A program made the translations under genes and the position numbers. The notes below the pieces were generated by a model. The model worked only from the letters and a program-made list of their open reading frames with translations, was not told where the DNA came from and did no database searches. This document shows positions 8,374-17,209 of a stretch of DNA of 64,000 nucleotides, in pieces. Where the stretch lies: the NCBI RefSeq assembly GCF_022347765.1, contig NZ_JAKRFZ010000003.1, positions 372,001 through 436,000 of the forward strand, in the 5' to 3' direction. Origin of the DNA: Pseudoalteromonas sp. OOF1S-7. GTDB lineage: Bacteria; Pseudomonadota; Gammaproteobacteria; Enterobacterales; Alteromonadaceae. Numbering within the stretch: position 1 is the stretch's first letter; each line of letters opens with the position of its first letter.

Positions 8374-9063
8374 ATGCTTAAAATGTCAAAACTAGCGAAG
8401 GCTTATTACACGGATACGGTAAAAACCCAAGCGCTGCAACCCTTTGACCTGGAAGTCCAGCAGGGAGAGTTTGTCGCTGTTATTGGTCCGTCTGGCTCTG
8501 GCAAAACGACCTTTCTGAATATTACAGGATTGCTGGAAGAGTATTGTGAAGGTCAGTATTTGCTCGATGGTAACGATGTCACTGGGCTGTCAGATAAGCA
8601 AAAATCACGCTTACGAAATGAAAAAATCGGATTTATTTTTCAAGGGTTTAATTTGATCCCTGAGCTTAACCTGTTCGATAATGTGGAAATGCCATTGCGT
8701 TACCGCAGCTTCAGTGCCGGTGAGCGTAAACAGCGTGTAATGGATGCTTTGCAACAAGTTGGCCTGGCAAGTCGCAAAGATCATTACCCGCAGCAGCTGT
8801 CCGGTGGGCAGCAGCAACGCGTTGCCATCGCTCGCGCACTGGCCGGCAGTCCGGCATTTTTGCTGGCGGATGAACCAACCGGTAATCTGGATTCGAAAAT
8901 GGCAGATGGCATCATGTCTTTGCTCAAAGATATCAACGCGAAAGGCACCAGTATTCTGATGGTGACGCACGATACAGTGCAGGCCAGTCAGGCCCAAAGG
9001 ATCATAGAAATCAAAGATGGTGTCCTGAGCGAGCGCCACACGCCAGAGCAAGCGATTGCCTAG
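8374..9063 (+). CDS. ABC transporter ATP-binding protein (MacB/LolD type)
   Basis: This 229-residue ATPase contains all nucleotide-binding motifs: Walker A GPSGSGKTT (38-46), Q-loop Gln90, signature LSGGQQQR (142-149), Walker B LLADEP (163-168) and switch His199. The overall pattern is that of the MacB/LolD/FtsE family, which powers FtsX-like permeases that move lipoproteins, peptides or drugs across or out of the inner membrane. Eight bases separate it from the first of four permease genes, so it is the motor of that operon. The substrate is unknown. Confidence 0.93.
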   Translation: MLKMSKLAKAYYTDTVKTQALQPFDLEVQQGEFVAVIGPSGSGKTTFLNITGLLEEYCEGQYLLDGNDVTGLSDKQKSRLRNEKIGFIFQGFNLIPELNLFDNVEMPLRYRSFSAGERKQRVMDALQQVGLASRKDHYPQQLSGGQQQRVAIARALAGSPAFLLADEPTGNLDSKMADGIMSLLKDINAKGTSILMVTHDTVQASQAQRIIEIKDGVLSERHTPEQAIA

Positions 9064-9071
9064 GAACAAGT

Positions 9072-10403
9072 ATGCTCAGTTATTATTTTAAGCTGGCATG
9101 GCTTAGCTTACGCAAAACACCTCTGCTAAGCGTGCTAATGGTGGGCACTATTGCTTTGGGTATTGCCGCAGCTATGGTGACTTACACCGTAAGTTATATG
9201 ATGACCAAAGATCCTTTACCAGCCAAAAGTGATCGAATTTTTACCGTGCAGTTAAGCGCCTGGGGTCCGCAACAGCCATATAAGGTGGTTGATGGACGAG
9301 AAGAGATCCCTGCCATGATCTCCTATCGGGATGCCCAGAACCTCAAAACGACCGCTAAAGCGCAGCAAGAAACAGCCATTGGTTTGTTTAAAAGTATGAG
9401 CCGGGCAGAGCAACAAAATCGTCGTGATGCGCAGATGCGGATGGTACGTACCACACATAATGACTTCTTTTCTATGTTTGAAGTGCCTTTTTTGTACGGT
9501 AGTGCCTGGTCCGAACAGGATGATAGTGCGGGCAATCAGGTTGTGGTGATCACCAAAGCACTGAACGACGAATTGTTTGACGGGGTGAACTCGGTAGGCC
9601 ACCACATTGTGTTGGGTGAGTCCTTGCTGCAAATTGTCGGTGTCATGGACGACTGGTTTCCTATTCCAAGATTTTATTACTTGTCGTCACAGGCATATCA
9701 TGATCCTCATGATCTGTTTGTGCCACTACAATACCAGATAAACCAGGAGATCTTCTCCCGCAGTGATGTCACCTGGGCGTGCTGGCAGGATATTGAAGAT
9801 GTCGCGTTTAGTGACTTCATCACCTCGGATTGTATCTGGCTGTTTTACTGGGTTGAGCTGGAGTCGGCAAAAGACAGGGCGGACTACATGGATTTCATTA
9901 ACGCCTATGTAGATGAGCAAAAGTCGGCAGGTCGCTTCGCCAGAGAAAATCTGAGTCGCTTATTTACCATTGATGAATACTTACGCTGGGCAGAGGTACT
10001 GAGCAACGAAAATGACATGGCCGTGTGGCTGGCATTTGCCTTTTTATTGGCGTGCTTACTCAACTGTATGAGTCTGATGATGACCAAGTTTTATGGCAAA
10101 GGCAGTGAAATAGGATTGCGGCGCGCTGTTGGCGCCAGTCGTCACGACATCTGTTGGCAGTTTCTGTGTGAGGCCTTTTTAATTGGTGTGCTTGGAGGTG
10201 TACTTGGACTGATGTTTGCGCAGCTTGGCCTGGTTTTGGTACAGCAAATTTTCTCTCACCTCAACGCCAGTATTATGCAAATGGACCTGCAGATTGTGCT
10301 AATGACCATCTTACTGTCCATTGTAACCAGTGTTTTGTTTGGTCTGTGGCCTATTTATCGCGCTGCACAAATCCAGCCATCCAGCCAACTCAAGAGTTTG
10401 TAG
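9072..10403 (+). CDS. FtsX/MacB-like ABC permease A1
   Basis: This 443-residue membrane protein has one N-terminal transmembrane helix (residues ~17-40, TPLLSVLMVGTIALGIAAA). A large periplasmic domain of about 270 residues follows (MacB-PCD-like), then three C-terminal helices with the FtsX signature GSEIGLRRAVGASRHDI. This is the usual layout of MacB/LolE-type permeases. It is a clear paralogue of A2 (11760-13094): both begin with YYFKLAW followed by KTPLLS and share MMxKDPLPxKSDR. It is encoded in one operon with the ATPase and with permease B1. Confidence 0.88.
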   Translation: MLSYYFKLAWLSLRKTPLLSVLMVGTIALGIAAAMVTYTVSYMMTKDPLPAKSDRIFTVQLSAWGPQQPYKVVDGREEIPAMISYRDAQNLKTTAKAQQETAIGLFKSMSRAEQQNRRDAQMRMVRTTHNDFFSMFEVPFLYGSAWSEQDDSAGNQVVVITKALNDELFDGVNSVGHHIVLGESLLQIVGVMDDWFPIPRFYYLSSQAYHDPHDLFVPLQYQINQEIFSRSDVTWACWQDIEDVAFSDFITSDCIWLFYWVELESAKDRADYMDFINAYVDEQKSAGRFARENLSRLFTIDEYLRWAEVLSNENDMAVWLAFAFLLACLLNCMSLMMTKFYGKGSEIGLRRAVGASRHDICWQFLCEAFLIGVLGGVLGLMFAQLGLVLVQQIFSHLNASIMQMDLQIVLMTILLSIVTSVLFGLWPIYRAAQIQPSSQLKSL

Positions 10404-10412
10404 GGGTAAGTG

Positions 10413-11618
10413 ATGAAGGATTTTATAGTTATTCTTAAGTCCCTTTGGCGTAGTAAGACCTCGCCATTGCTATTGATACTTCAAATTGCAGTGACTTTTA
10501 CCATATTTGTCAATGCGGTCTATATGGTGACGCAAAAACATCATAAAGTGACAGCCCCCAGTGGTTTGAATGAATCCCAGGTATTCTCTTTGTTTATCAA
10601 TTTGCAGGAAAAAGAGCTAGCTCAGGTTGCAGAGTTTGAGCAGGTGATCCGAGACATCAAGCAATTGGACAGTGTCGCTAATGCAATACCCGTGACTTCC
10701 GTGCCACTGAGTGGCTTTGGTCGCTCGGTTGACATTGGCTATGGGCCCGCAGATGAAGATAAGCTCACCAGTAGCGGTTACTATGGTAGCAACTATGACA
10801 GTCTTGATACCCTGGAGCTGGCACTGATCGCCGGACAGTGGTTTGAAAAAAGCGATGTCACACATTCGTTTTTTGGTGCCCCGTCGGGTGGCAAAGTGTT
10901 GGTCTCCAAGGCACTTGCACAAACATTACATCCTGACAACTGGCGAGATGTGCTCGGTAAGACACTGTACGTTCAGGGTGAGCCACAGCAAGTGATCGGG
11001 GTAATCGACAACCTAAAGGCGGTGTGGAGTTTCTGGCGATTGTTTGATCACGCGGTATTGTCGCCTGTGTTTGAAGTCCGGGACAAAGTGGGCATTATGG
11101 TAAAAGCACAGTCGGGCTCGCTTGAAAAGGCCATGCTTGATGTGAAAGAGCGACTGCTGATGACGCCCGGCAGACAAATAGATAAGTTAAAACCTTTCAG
11201 TCAGACCCGAGAGGAAAGTTACCGGACGGATGTGGCTGAACTGCAAACCCTGCAGCTGGTTTTGATTGGCTTGTTACTGCTGACCATGCTGGCTATTTTT
11301 GGCCAGGCTCGGTTTGCGATTCTCAAGCGCCGCAAGCAAATTGGTACCCGACGCGCCCTGGGCGCTAACCAGTTACAGATATTGCGTTACTACCTGCTGG
11401 AGAATCTGATAGTGACTCTGACTGGGGTGGTTATCGGTATGGTCTGTGCCGTACTGGTAAATACTCAGTTGGTGAGCTACTTTGGCCTGATGCCGGTTCC
11501 TGCGGATTATCTATTAGTAGGTGCACTGGCTATTCTGCTGGCTGGTCAATGTGCGGTAATTCAGCCAGCCTGGCAGGCGGCACGTGTTTCGCCTGCGCTG
11601 GCAACACGCAGTGTGTAA
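10413..11618 (+). CDS. FtsX/MacB-like ABC permease B1
   Basis: ATG at 10413 is chosen over the adjacent in-frame GTG at 10410; an AGGGGTAA sequence precedes it. The product is about 401 residues. It has an N-terminal helix (SPLLLILQIAVTFTIFVNAV), a periplasmic domain of ~230 residues, and C-terminal helices with the FtsX pattern KRRKQIGTRRALGANQLQI. It is shorter than A1 and belongs to a second permease type, so A1+B1 probably form a heterodimer. B2 (13105-14313) is its paralogue. A 10-bp hairpin follows its stop codon. Confidence 0.87.
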   Translation: MKDFIVILKSLWRSKTSPLLLILQIAVTFTIFVNAVYMVTQKHHKVTAPSGLNESQVFSLFINLQEKELAQVAEFEQVIRDIKQLDSVANAIPVTSVPLSGFGRSVDIGYGPADEDKLTSSGYYGSNYDSLDTLELALIAGQWFEKSDVTHSFFGAPSGGKVLVSKALAQTLHPDNWRDVLGKTLYVQGEPQQVIGVIDNLKAVWSFWRLFDHAVLSPVFEVRDKVGIMVKAQSGSLEKAMLDVKERLLMTPGRQIDKLKPFSQTREESYRTDVAELQTLQLVLIGLLLLTMLAIFGQARFAILKRRKQIGTRRALGANQLQILRYYLLENLIVTLTGVVIGMVCAVLVNTQLVSYFGLMPVPADYLLVGALAILLAGQCAVIQPAWQAARVSPALATRSV

Positions 11619-11620
11619 AG

Positions 11621-11645
11621 CTGGGGTCACATGAGGTGACCCCAG
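11621..11645 (+). other. 10-bp perfect hairpin between the two permease pairs
   Basis: CTGGGGTCAC and GTGACCCCAG pair perfectly around a 5-nt loop immediately after the B1 stop codon. No T-run follows, so it is more likely an RNA-stability or processing element, or a weak terminator, than a full intrinsic terminator. It could let the cell set the ratio of the two permease pairs. Confidence 0.55.
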
Positions 11646-11682
11646 AGTAAAGGAAATATATTAAAACAATAAAGGAATAGGT

Positions 11683-11766
11683 ATGCGATTAATTTCAATT
11701 CGACCAAACTTGTTTGTACCTTTTTTGGCTCCTCTCTGTGCTATCCGGAGGCGGTGGAAATGTTGA
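11683..11766 (+). CDS. Possible small ORF, 27 residues, overlapping permease A2 start
   Basis: ATG at 11683 has a good Shine-Dalgarno sequence (AAAGGAAT, ~6 nt spacing). The frame encodes MRLISIRPNLFVPFLAPL followed by a basic Cys-ending tail and stops at TGA 11764-11766, five bases inside permease A2. This looks like a translationally coupled leader or a genuine small hydrophobic/basic peptide. Its reality is uncertain because it is short. Confidence 0.35.
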   Translation: MRLISIRPNLFVPFLAPLCAIRRRWKC

Positions 11767-13094
11767 TTGGTTACTACTTTAAACTCGCCTGGATCAGTCT
11801 TAAAAAGACGCCGCTACTGAGTATTTTGATGATTGGCACGATTGCCATGGGTATCGCGGCCACTATGATCACCTCCACCGTGAGCATTATGATGGCAAAA
11901 GACCCCTTACCGGAAAAAAGTGATCGGGTTTTCTCTGTGCGGCTGAATAGCTGGAGCCCGGACAAGGCCTATCAGTTGTCCAGAGGGGAAGAAATGCTCC
12001 CTCCGATGATGACCTACATGGATACCATAAACTTGCTGGAGGACGGCAAAGGCCTGCATCAGAGCGCGGTGGTCATGTATAAAAGCATGGTTCGCAGCGA
12101 AGAGCAGACCGAAAAAGAAGCCAAAATGCTGCGCTTTAACTCCGTCAACAACGATTTTTTTGAAATTTTCGATGTGCCTTTTTTGTTTGGTTCCCCATGG
12201 TCCGACAGCGAAGATAAAAAAGGCGCCGCGCTGGTGATACTGGACAAGCAAACTAACGACCGTCTGTTTGGCGGTGCAAATTCCGTTGGTCGGCATATTT
12301 TCGTTGGCCCGCACCTGGTGAGGGTTGTCGGGGTCATTGACAGTTGGGCACCACTCCCGCAGGTTTTTCAGGGGCCAAACCGTGCGCATAATTTGCCGTA
12401 TCCTTTGTTTACGCCTTTTCAGTTTCAGGTCAACAACAACTTGTTGTCAAAAGGGGAAATGAGCTGGCGATGCTGGACCGCTCTGGATGATGGCACACTG
12501 GAAAGCTTCCTGGCTTCAGAGTGTGTCTGGATCCGTTACTGGGTAGAGCTGGAACAAGCGACGCAGCGCGACGATTATACCGACTATATCAACGCCTACG
12601 CCCAGGAACAAAAAAAAGGCGGACGCTTTGCCCGGGAAAAACCAAGCGAGCTTTTTGATATCAATGAATCGCTTATCGAAGACCACGTAATCGAGGACGA
12701 TGATCGGATCGCGGTGTGGCTGGCGTTTGCCTTCTTGATTGCCTGCCTGCTCAACTGTATGGGCCTGATGTTGATTAAGTTTTATGGCAAAGGCGCCGAG
12801 GTGGGTTTACGCAGAGCGGTTGGTGCCAGCAAACAGCATATTGCCGTACAGTTTGGCTGCGAGACGGTGCTGATAGGTATTTTGGGTGGTGTCTTAGGGC
12901 TGACATTAGCTCAGCTGGGATTGCGCGTAACCGCCGATATTTTTGCACATTTACCCGATGGCTTAATGCAAATGACCACAGCGCTGGCTGTGCTGACTGT
13001 GGTACTGGCGGTGTTTAGCAGCATGTTATTTGGGTTATGGCCTATTTATCGGGCTGCGCAGATCCAACCCTCAGCTCAGCTTAAAAGCCAATAG
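11760..13094 (+). CDS. FtsX/MacB-like ABC permease A2 (paralogue of A1)
   Basis: ATG at 11760 is preferred to the in-frame GTG at 11754 because GGAGG lies 8 bases upstream. The product is about 444 residues with the same layout as A1: one N-terminal helix, a large periplasmic domain, and three C-terminal helices with GAEVGLRRAVGASKQHI. The similarity to A1 is evident along the whole length (TPLLSILMIGTIAMGIAA; DPLPEKSDRVF; AVWLAFAFLIACLLNCM). It arose by tandem duplication of an A-B permease pair and probably shares the single ATPase at 8374. Confidence 0.88.
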   Translation: MLIGYYFKLAWISLKKTPLLSILMIGTIAMGIAATMITSTVSIMMAKDPLPEKSDRVFSVRLNSWSPDKAYQLSRGEEMLPPMMTYMDTINLLEDGKGLHQSAVVMYKSMVRSEEQTEKEAKMLRFNSVNNDFFEIFDVPFLFGSPWSDSEDKKGAALVILDKQTNDRLFGGANSVGRHIFVGPHLVRVVGVIDSWAPLPQVFQGPNRAHNLPYPLFTPFQFQVNNNLLSKGEMSWRCWTALDDGTLESFLASECVWIRYWVELEQATQRDDYTDYINAYAQEQKKGGRFAREKPSELFDINESLIEDHVIEDDDRIAVWLAFAFLIACLLNCMGLMLIKFYGKGAEVGLRRAVGASKQHIAVQFGCETVLIGILGGVLGLTLAQLGLRVTADIFAHLPDGLMQMTTALAVLTVVLAVFSSMLFGLWPIYRAAQIQPSAQLKSQ

Positions 13095-13104
13095 GAGTCA
13101 CACA

Positions 13105-14313
13105 ATGAAGGATTTAAAGCCCATTCTAAGTACTCTGTGGCGGGCAAAATCGGCCCCTTTGTTACTGATTTTACAAATAGCGGTGACCTTTACCATTTTG
13201 GTCAATGCGCTCTACCTGATCATTCAAAAAGAGGCGATGTTAGTTGAGCCAAGTGGTCTGGATGAAGACGTCGTGTTTACGCTTGAGACCAATGTGCAGA
13301 GTAATCAGGCGGAGGAAATGATTGCGCTGGTAAAGCAAGATCTGCGTGACATTCGTAACTTACCGAGTGTTGAAAATGTCACTGTGGTGAATGCCTTTCC
13401 ATTGAGCAACTGGGGCAGTTATGTAGCGACGGGGTTAGGGCCGACCGAAGAAGACATGAACATTTATACCGGCTATTACACCGGCGATGAGCATGCCGTT
13501 GCGACGATGGGGCTGGAGCTCATTGCGGGAGAGGGGCCCAGCGAAGGAGAGATCCTGGACTCGATAGATTTTAGTGCTGATCCAACACACGCTGTGGTTT
13601 CCAAAGGATTTGCCGAGTTGTATTACCCGGATGACTGGCGCGCAATATTGGGTACAACGGTTTACCTTGATTACAAGCCGGTGCTGGTGAAGGGCATAGT
13701 CAAAGAACTGAAGTCGGTATGGCCTGACTGGTATTCGCACCATAATACGGTGTTAGCGCCGCTGCGAAGTATAGGTAACAACTATAAGATACTGGTGCGG
13801 GCAATGCCCGGACAGCGCGAGCAGGCCAAATTAGATGTGGCGAAATTTTTACTGAAAACCCCCGGCCGCCAGCTGGACCGACTGCTGGATTATCAACAGA
13901 TCCGCCAGGAAAAGTTCAAGTCTGAGAGGGCGGCCATTAAAATCTTATACTGGGTGATTGCAGGACTGGTGTTACTGACGCTCCTGGGGATATTTGGCCA
14001 GGCTCGTTTTAGTATTGTTAAACGTCGCAAGCAGATCGGTACGCGCAGAGCCTTAGGTGCCAGCAGAGCAGACATCTTACGTTACTGTATGACGGAGAAC
14101 GCTATAGTCACCTTTATCGGTATAACGCTGGGCGTGCTGTGCGCGCTGCTCGCCAATGTGCAGCTGGTGAATCACTTTGATATGGCGCCGGTCCCGGTAA
14201 TGTATTTGCTTCAGGTAGGGGGGGTGATCCTCATCGTGGGTCAGCTGGCTGTGTGTCAGCCTGCCTGGATGGCGGCCAGGGTGTCACCGGCCCTGGCAAC
14301 ACGCAGCGTTTGA
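13105..14313 (+). CDS. FtsX/MacB-like ABC permease B2 (paralogue of B1)
   Basis: ATG at 13105 is preceded by AGGAG at 13093-13097; upstream in-frame starts lie inside A2. The 402-residue product matches B1 throughout (MKD, APLLLILQIAVTFTILVNAL, RRKQIGTRRALGASRADI) and ends with the same SPALATRSV. It completes the duplicated pair A2-B2. A gap of 10 bp from A2 supports co-translation. The periplasmic domains of the B paralogues differ more than the membrane parts, as expected if the two pairs handle different ligands. Confidence 0.87.
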   Translation: MKDLKPILSTLWRAKSAPLLLILQIAVTFTILVNALYLIIQKEAMLVEPSGLDEDVVFTLETNVQSNQAEEMIALVKQDLRDIRNLPSVENVTVVNAFPLSNWGSYVATGLGPTEEDMNIYTGYYTGDEHAVATMGLELIAGEGPSEGEILDSIDFSADPTHAVVSKGFAELYYPDDWRAILGTTVYLDYKPVLVKGIVKELKSVWPDWYSHHNTVLAPLRSIGNNYKILVRAMPGQREQAKLDVAKFLLKTPGRQLDRLLDYQQIRQEKFKSERAAIKILYWVIAGLVLLTLLGIFGQARFSIVKRRKQIGTRRALGASRADILRYCMTENAIVTFIGITLGVLCALLANVQLVNHFDMAPVPVMYLLQVGGVILIVGQLAVCQPAWMAARVSPALATRSV

Positions 14314-14339
14314 GGCCTACGGTCATTAGATTATATTTT

Positions 14340-14370
14340 CCCCAAAAGGGTATTTCGGACACTTTTGGGG
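14340..14370 (+). terminator. Hairpin after the ABC exporter operon
   Basis: CCCCAAAAG and CTTTTGGGG form a 9-bp stem around a 13-nt loop, 26 bp after the B2 stop codon. It is followed by ATTATT rather than a clean T-run. This is the likely end of the exporter transcript. Confidence 0.5.
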
Positions 14371-14448
14371 ATTATTCATGTCAATTTATAGTCATTTTGT
14401 AATTTTGTTCTAACATTATATGAAACTAATGTTATCAGGAACGAGATT

Positions 14449-14823
14449 ATGCATCAGCCAGGCTTGCTACCAGTCGCAGATATCTTCACTGAATCAATAA
14501 ATAACAATGGCTGTTACGGTGTTGTTAAGTATACCAGCGGAGAGCAAAGTGTTTATGTTAAGCAGGTGTTTATTAACCGGCTCGGCAGTGGAGTAAAGCC
14601 TGAACTCAGTGCTGACGACATCGAATTTTTCCGCTATCTGGATTCAATTTTACGCTACTGTTACGTACTGGTGTATGTCAGAAACGCCAGCACGGGGGAT
14701 TATGACAGTGCTATTTTTCTTGATGATTATGAGGCCATTCAGGGGATCAGCAAAGAGGAAGCCCAGCAACGCCTGGTCGATTTACATACTGTGGTGGGCT
14801 ATCTAAAAACCGCCATGCAGTAA
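14449..14823 (+). CDS. Hypothetical protein, 124 residues
   Basis: I do not recognise this small, probably cytosolic protein. It starts at ATG 14449, has no signal peptide or membrane helix and is acidic. The C-terminal helix SKEEAQQRLVDLHTVVGYL is notable because its coding sequence is repeated just downstream (14880-14953) with only synonymous changes. This shows that a paralogous gene once stood there and that this protein has been under selection. It lies convergent to pbpC. Confidence 0.65.
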   Translation: MHQPGLLPVADIFTESINNNGCYGVVKYTSGEQSVYVKQVFINRLGSGVKPELSADDIEFFRYLDSILRYCYVLVYVRNASTGDYDSAIFLDDYEAIQGISKEEAQQRLVDLHTVVGYLKTAMQ

Positions 14824-14879
14824 CTGTTCTCTTTTAATGATGCCCACAAACGATAAGGCGCTGGTCACACTGCTTAGGG

Positions 14880-14953
14880 TCAGCAAAGAGGAAGCCCAGC
14901 AACGTCTGGTCGATTTACACACCGTGGTGGGTTATCTAAAAACCGCCATGCAG
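14880..14953 (+). pseudogene. Remnant of a second copy of the 124-residue gene (3' end only)
   Basis: The 74 bp from 14880 repeat 14747-14820. Four differences are visible, all at third codon positions and all synonymous (CGC/CGT, CAT/CAC, ACT/ACC, GGC/GGT). The copy has no matching upstream body and its stop codon is changed to TCA, so it runs on into unrelated sequence. It is best read as the tail of a former tandem paralogue that diverged under selection before its 5' part was deleted. Confidence 0.6.
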
Positions 14954-14966
14954 TCACTGGTTTCAG

Positions 14967-15020
14967 TTAAGGGGCACCACGATATGTTGTTACTTAAGGG
15001 TGCACCACGATATGCTGCTG
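14967..15020. repeat. Tandem 27-bp duplication at the 3' end of pbpC
   Basis: TTAAGGGGCACCACGATATG (14967 onward) is repeated almost exactly from 14994 (TTAAGGGTGCACCACGATATG minus one base), where it encodes the last codons and stop of pbpC. A further 14-bp match, CTGGTCACACTGCT, occurs at 14861 and 15018. Together these mark a local rearrangement between the convergent genes. Confidence 0.6.
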
Positions 15021-17189
15021 GTCACACTGCTGTGCAACACACGCCGTGATGACCACCTTGCCCTGATACTCAGACAGTGCCAGAGTTGTTGAATTATGCG
15101 GTGCATGGTTGACATACCAGCGCACCGCTTCTGCGTGCTCACTGCCAACACCCGATACGCTCAGGGGGATCGCCGAAACCTGTTGCCGGTAATAATGCTG
15201 ACCGCTGCGCGGTGCAGCGATGCGGATCTGCATGTGGTCCGGTTGTTTCACGGGCGCATTGTTTAGGGCCTGCCAGTTTGCAAGCTCAGCAGGCCAGCCA
15301 GGTTCAGTGATAAAACTCCCCTGACTGTGCATGGTTGGCGGTGTCATGCCATTGAGGGTGTAGGCTGAGAGTTGCGTGTGACAGGCGTCATCAGGCGTAT
15401 CCAGACGTGCCAGCCCACCCGGCCAGCAGATCTGTACGGGCTCAACTTGCGCGGGCCTTGTCAGGCTGCGGGTATCCGCAGGCAGTAAATCAAACACATC
15501 AAACATTAAAGGGGCGGCGCGTGTGGCCCCCAAATACCCGACCACCGGGCTGGCATCGGGTCGGCCGACCCAGACAGCCACGGTGTAGTCAGCGCTGACA
15601 CCGACCGACCAGAAATCCCGATAGCCATAACTGGTTCCGGTTTTCCAGGCAATCTTGCGGCGGTTGCTGGGGACCACCCGATCCGGTGCCGACAGCTGGC
15701 TTAGCATCTCAAACGTGATCCAGCTGGCAGCAGGAGACAGCAAAGAAAATGCCGGGCTCGGATAGCGAGGGTCGTTTTCAACAAGCGATAAATCCTGCAC
15801 CTGGCCCTGGCTGGCCAGGGCGCGGTAGAGCCGTGCCAGCTCGATTAACTCGATCCCGGTGCCACCCAGTCCGACCGCCAGGTTGGCATCCTGATGATGC
15901 AGTGCCACTTTGGCATGACTGAGCTGCTGCTCAAAGCGCGCGGCACCGATGCGATGCAGTAATTGAATAGCCGGTACATTGAGGGAGTGTTGCAGTGCTT
16001 TGGTGACACTTACCGCACCGCTAAAGCGGCCGTTGAGATTTTGCGGCTTGTATCCGTCAAAGTCGCTCGGAATATCGCTCATCAGGCTCTGACTGTGGAT
16101 CAAGCCCAGATCCAGCCCCAGCCCGTAAATAAAGGGTTTCAGTGTTGAACCCGGTGAGCGTACAGCCCGGATCATATCAACATGTGCGAAGCGACTGTCA
16201 TCGCTAAAATCAACCGACCCCTGATAGGCCAGTACTTCGGCATGCTGATTATGTACGATCAGCACCGCGGCCGAACTTTTGCCCGTTAATCTTTGCTTAG
16301 TATTGGCCAGCAGCTGGCTGAGACGCTGTTGTAAGTCATGGTCCAAAGTCGTGCGGATCACATGCGAAGTGGGGTACTGACGCTTTAAGCGACGGCTTAA
16401 CAGGGGCGCCAGAGGGGGCTGTGAAGGTGCTGATAAACGCACCGGCTCCTGGCTCAGAAGCACCAGTTGTTCAGTATTGACCAGCTGGCTGTCGGCCAGG
16501 CGTCTGAGTACCTTATTGCGCATTGCCCGGGCGCGCTCGGGATAGCGGTCCGGGCGGTTGTGCGAAGGTTTTTGTGGCAGTACAACCAGCAAAGCAGACT
16601 GGTTAATAGACAAGGACTTTGCAGGCTTATTGAAGTAACGTCGTGAGGCCGCCTCGACGCCTTCTATATTGCCGCCAAAGGGGGCGAGGTTGAGATACAA
16701 AGTGAGGATCTCAGATTTGCTGTAGTGCCATTCCAGTTGGACGGCCCTGAAAATTTGCTTCAGCTTGCCGGGTATGGAACGTTCGTGCGGGTCAAGCAGC
16801 CGTGCAACCTGCATGCTGAGGGTAGAGCCACCGGAAATGACCCGACCATGCGCCAGCCATTGCCATAAGGCTCTGCACAGCGCCAGCGGATTAACGCCGG
16901 GATGGTAGTAAAACCAGCGATCTTCGTAATCGAGTAAGGCCTTCAGATAAAACGGATCGACGTCTGCCAGCGTTATCTGATAGCGGTGGACCCCCTGATC
17001 ATCACTGAAGGCGCGCAGTTGTTGTCCGTCGCGGGCCGTGACCACAGTGGCGGGCCCATCCGGATAGGGCTGTGGCAGTGGATATCGCCAATCCAGCCAC
17101 AGCAGTAACAGGAGCAATCCCACCAGCGCCGCAGCAAAGTGCGTTATGCGACCAAGGCGCTGCGGCCGCAGCGCGTTAATCACATACAT
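14994..17189 (-). CDS. pbpC: Penicillin-binding protein 1C (bifunctional transglycosylase/transpeptidase)
   Basis: The product is 731 residues with an N-terminal membrane anchor (residues ~17-31). The family 51 glycosyltransferase domain shows EDRWFYYHPGVN near residue 90 and GGSTLSMQVARLL. The penicillin-binding transpeptidase domain has SxxK (STLK, Ser about 348), SLN and KTG (WKTGTSYGYRD). The C-terminal ~90 residues form the BiPBP_C module seen only in PBP1C. It polymerises and may cross-link peptidoglycan in the periplasm. It follows the alpha-2-macroglobulin gene by 20 bp on the same strand, the same pairing known from Escherichia coli yfhM-pbpC. Confidence 0.95.
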   Translation of the reverse strand: MYVINALRPQRLGRITHFAAALVGLLLLLLWLDWRYPLPQPYPDGPATVVTARDGQQLRAFSDDQGVHRYQITLADVDPFYLKALLDYEDRWFYYHPGVNPLALCRALWQWLAHGRVISGGSTLSMQVARLLDPHERSIPGKLKQIFRAVQLEWHYSKSEILTLYLNLAPFGGNIEGVEAASRRYFNKPAKSLSINQSALLVVLPQKPSHNRPDRYPERARAMRNKVLRRLADSQLVNTEQLVLLSQEPVRLSAPSQPPLAPLLSRRLKRQYPTSHVIRTTLDHDLQQRLSQLLANTKQRLTGKSSAAVLIVHNQHAEVLAYQGSVDFSDDSRFAHVDMIRAVRSPGSTLKPFIYGLGLDLGLIHSQSLMSDIPSDFDGYKPQNLNGRFSGAVSVTKALQHSLNVPAIQLLHRIGAARFEQQLSHAKVALHHQDANLAVGLGGTGIELIELARLYRALASQGQVQDLSLVENDPRYPSPAFSLLSPAASWITFEMLSQLSAPDRVVPSNRRKIAWKTGTSYGYRDFWSVGVSADYTVAVWVGRPDASPVVGYLGATRAAPLMFDVFDLLPADTRSLTRPAQVEPVQICWPGGLARLDTPDDACHTQLSAYTLNGMTPPTMHSQGSFITEPGWPAELANWQALNNAPVKQPDHMQIRIAAPRSGQHYYRQQVSAIPLSVSGVGSEHAEAVRWYVNHAPHNSTTLALSEYQGKVVITACVAQQCDQQHIVVHP

Positions 17190-17209
17190 AGTTTAGTTTG
17201 CCAGACATC

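Noticed and set aside
14837..15049. 70-codon ORF after the 124-residue gene
   Set aside because: It consists of the duplicated 3' fragment plus antisense of the pbpC end. Treated as a gene remnant.
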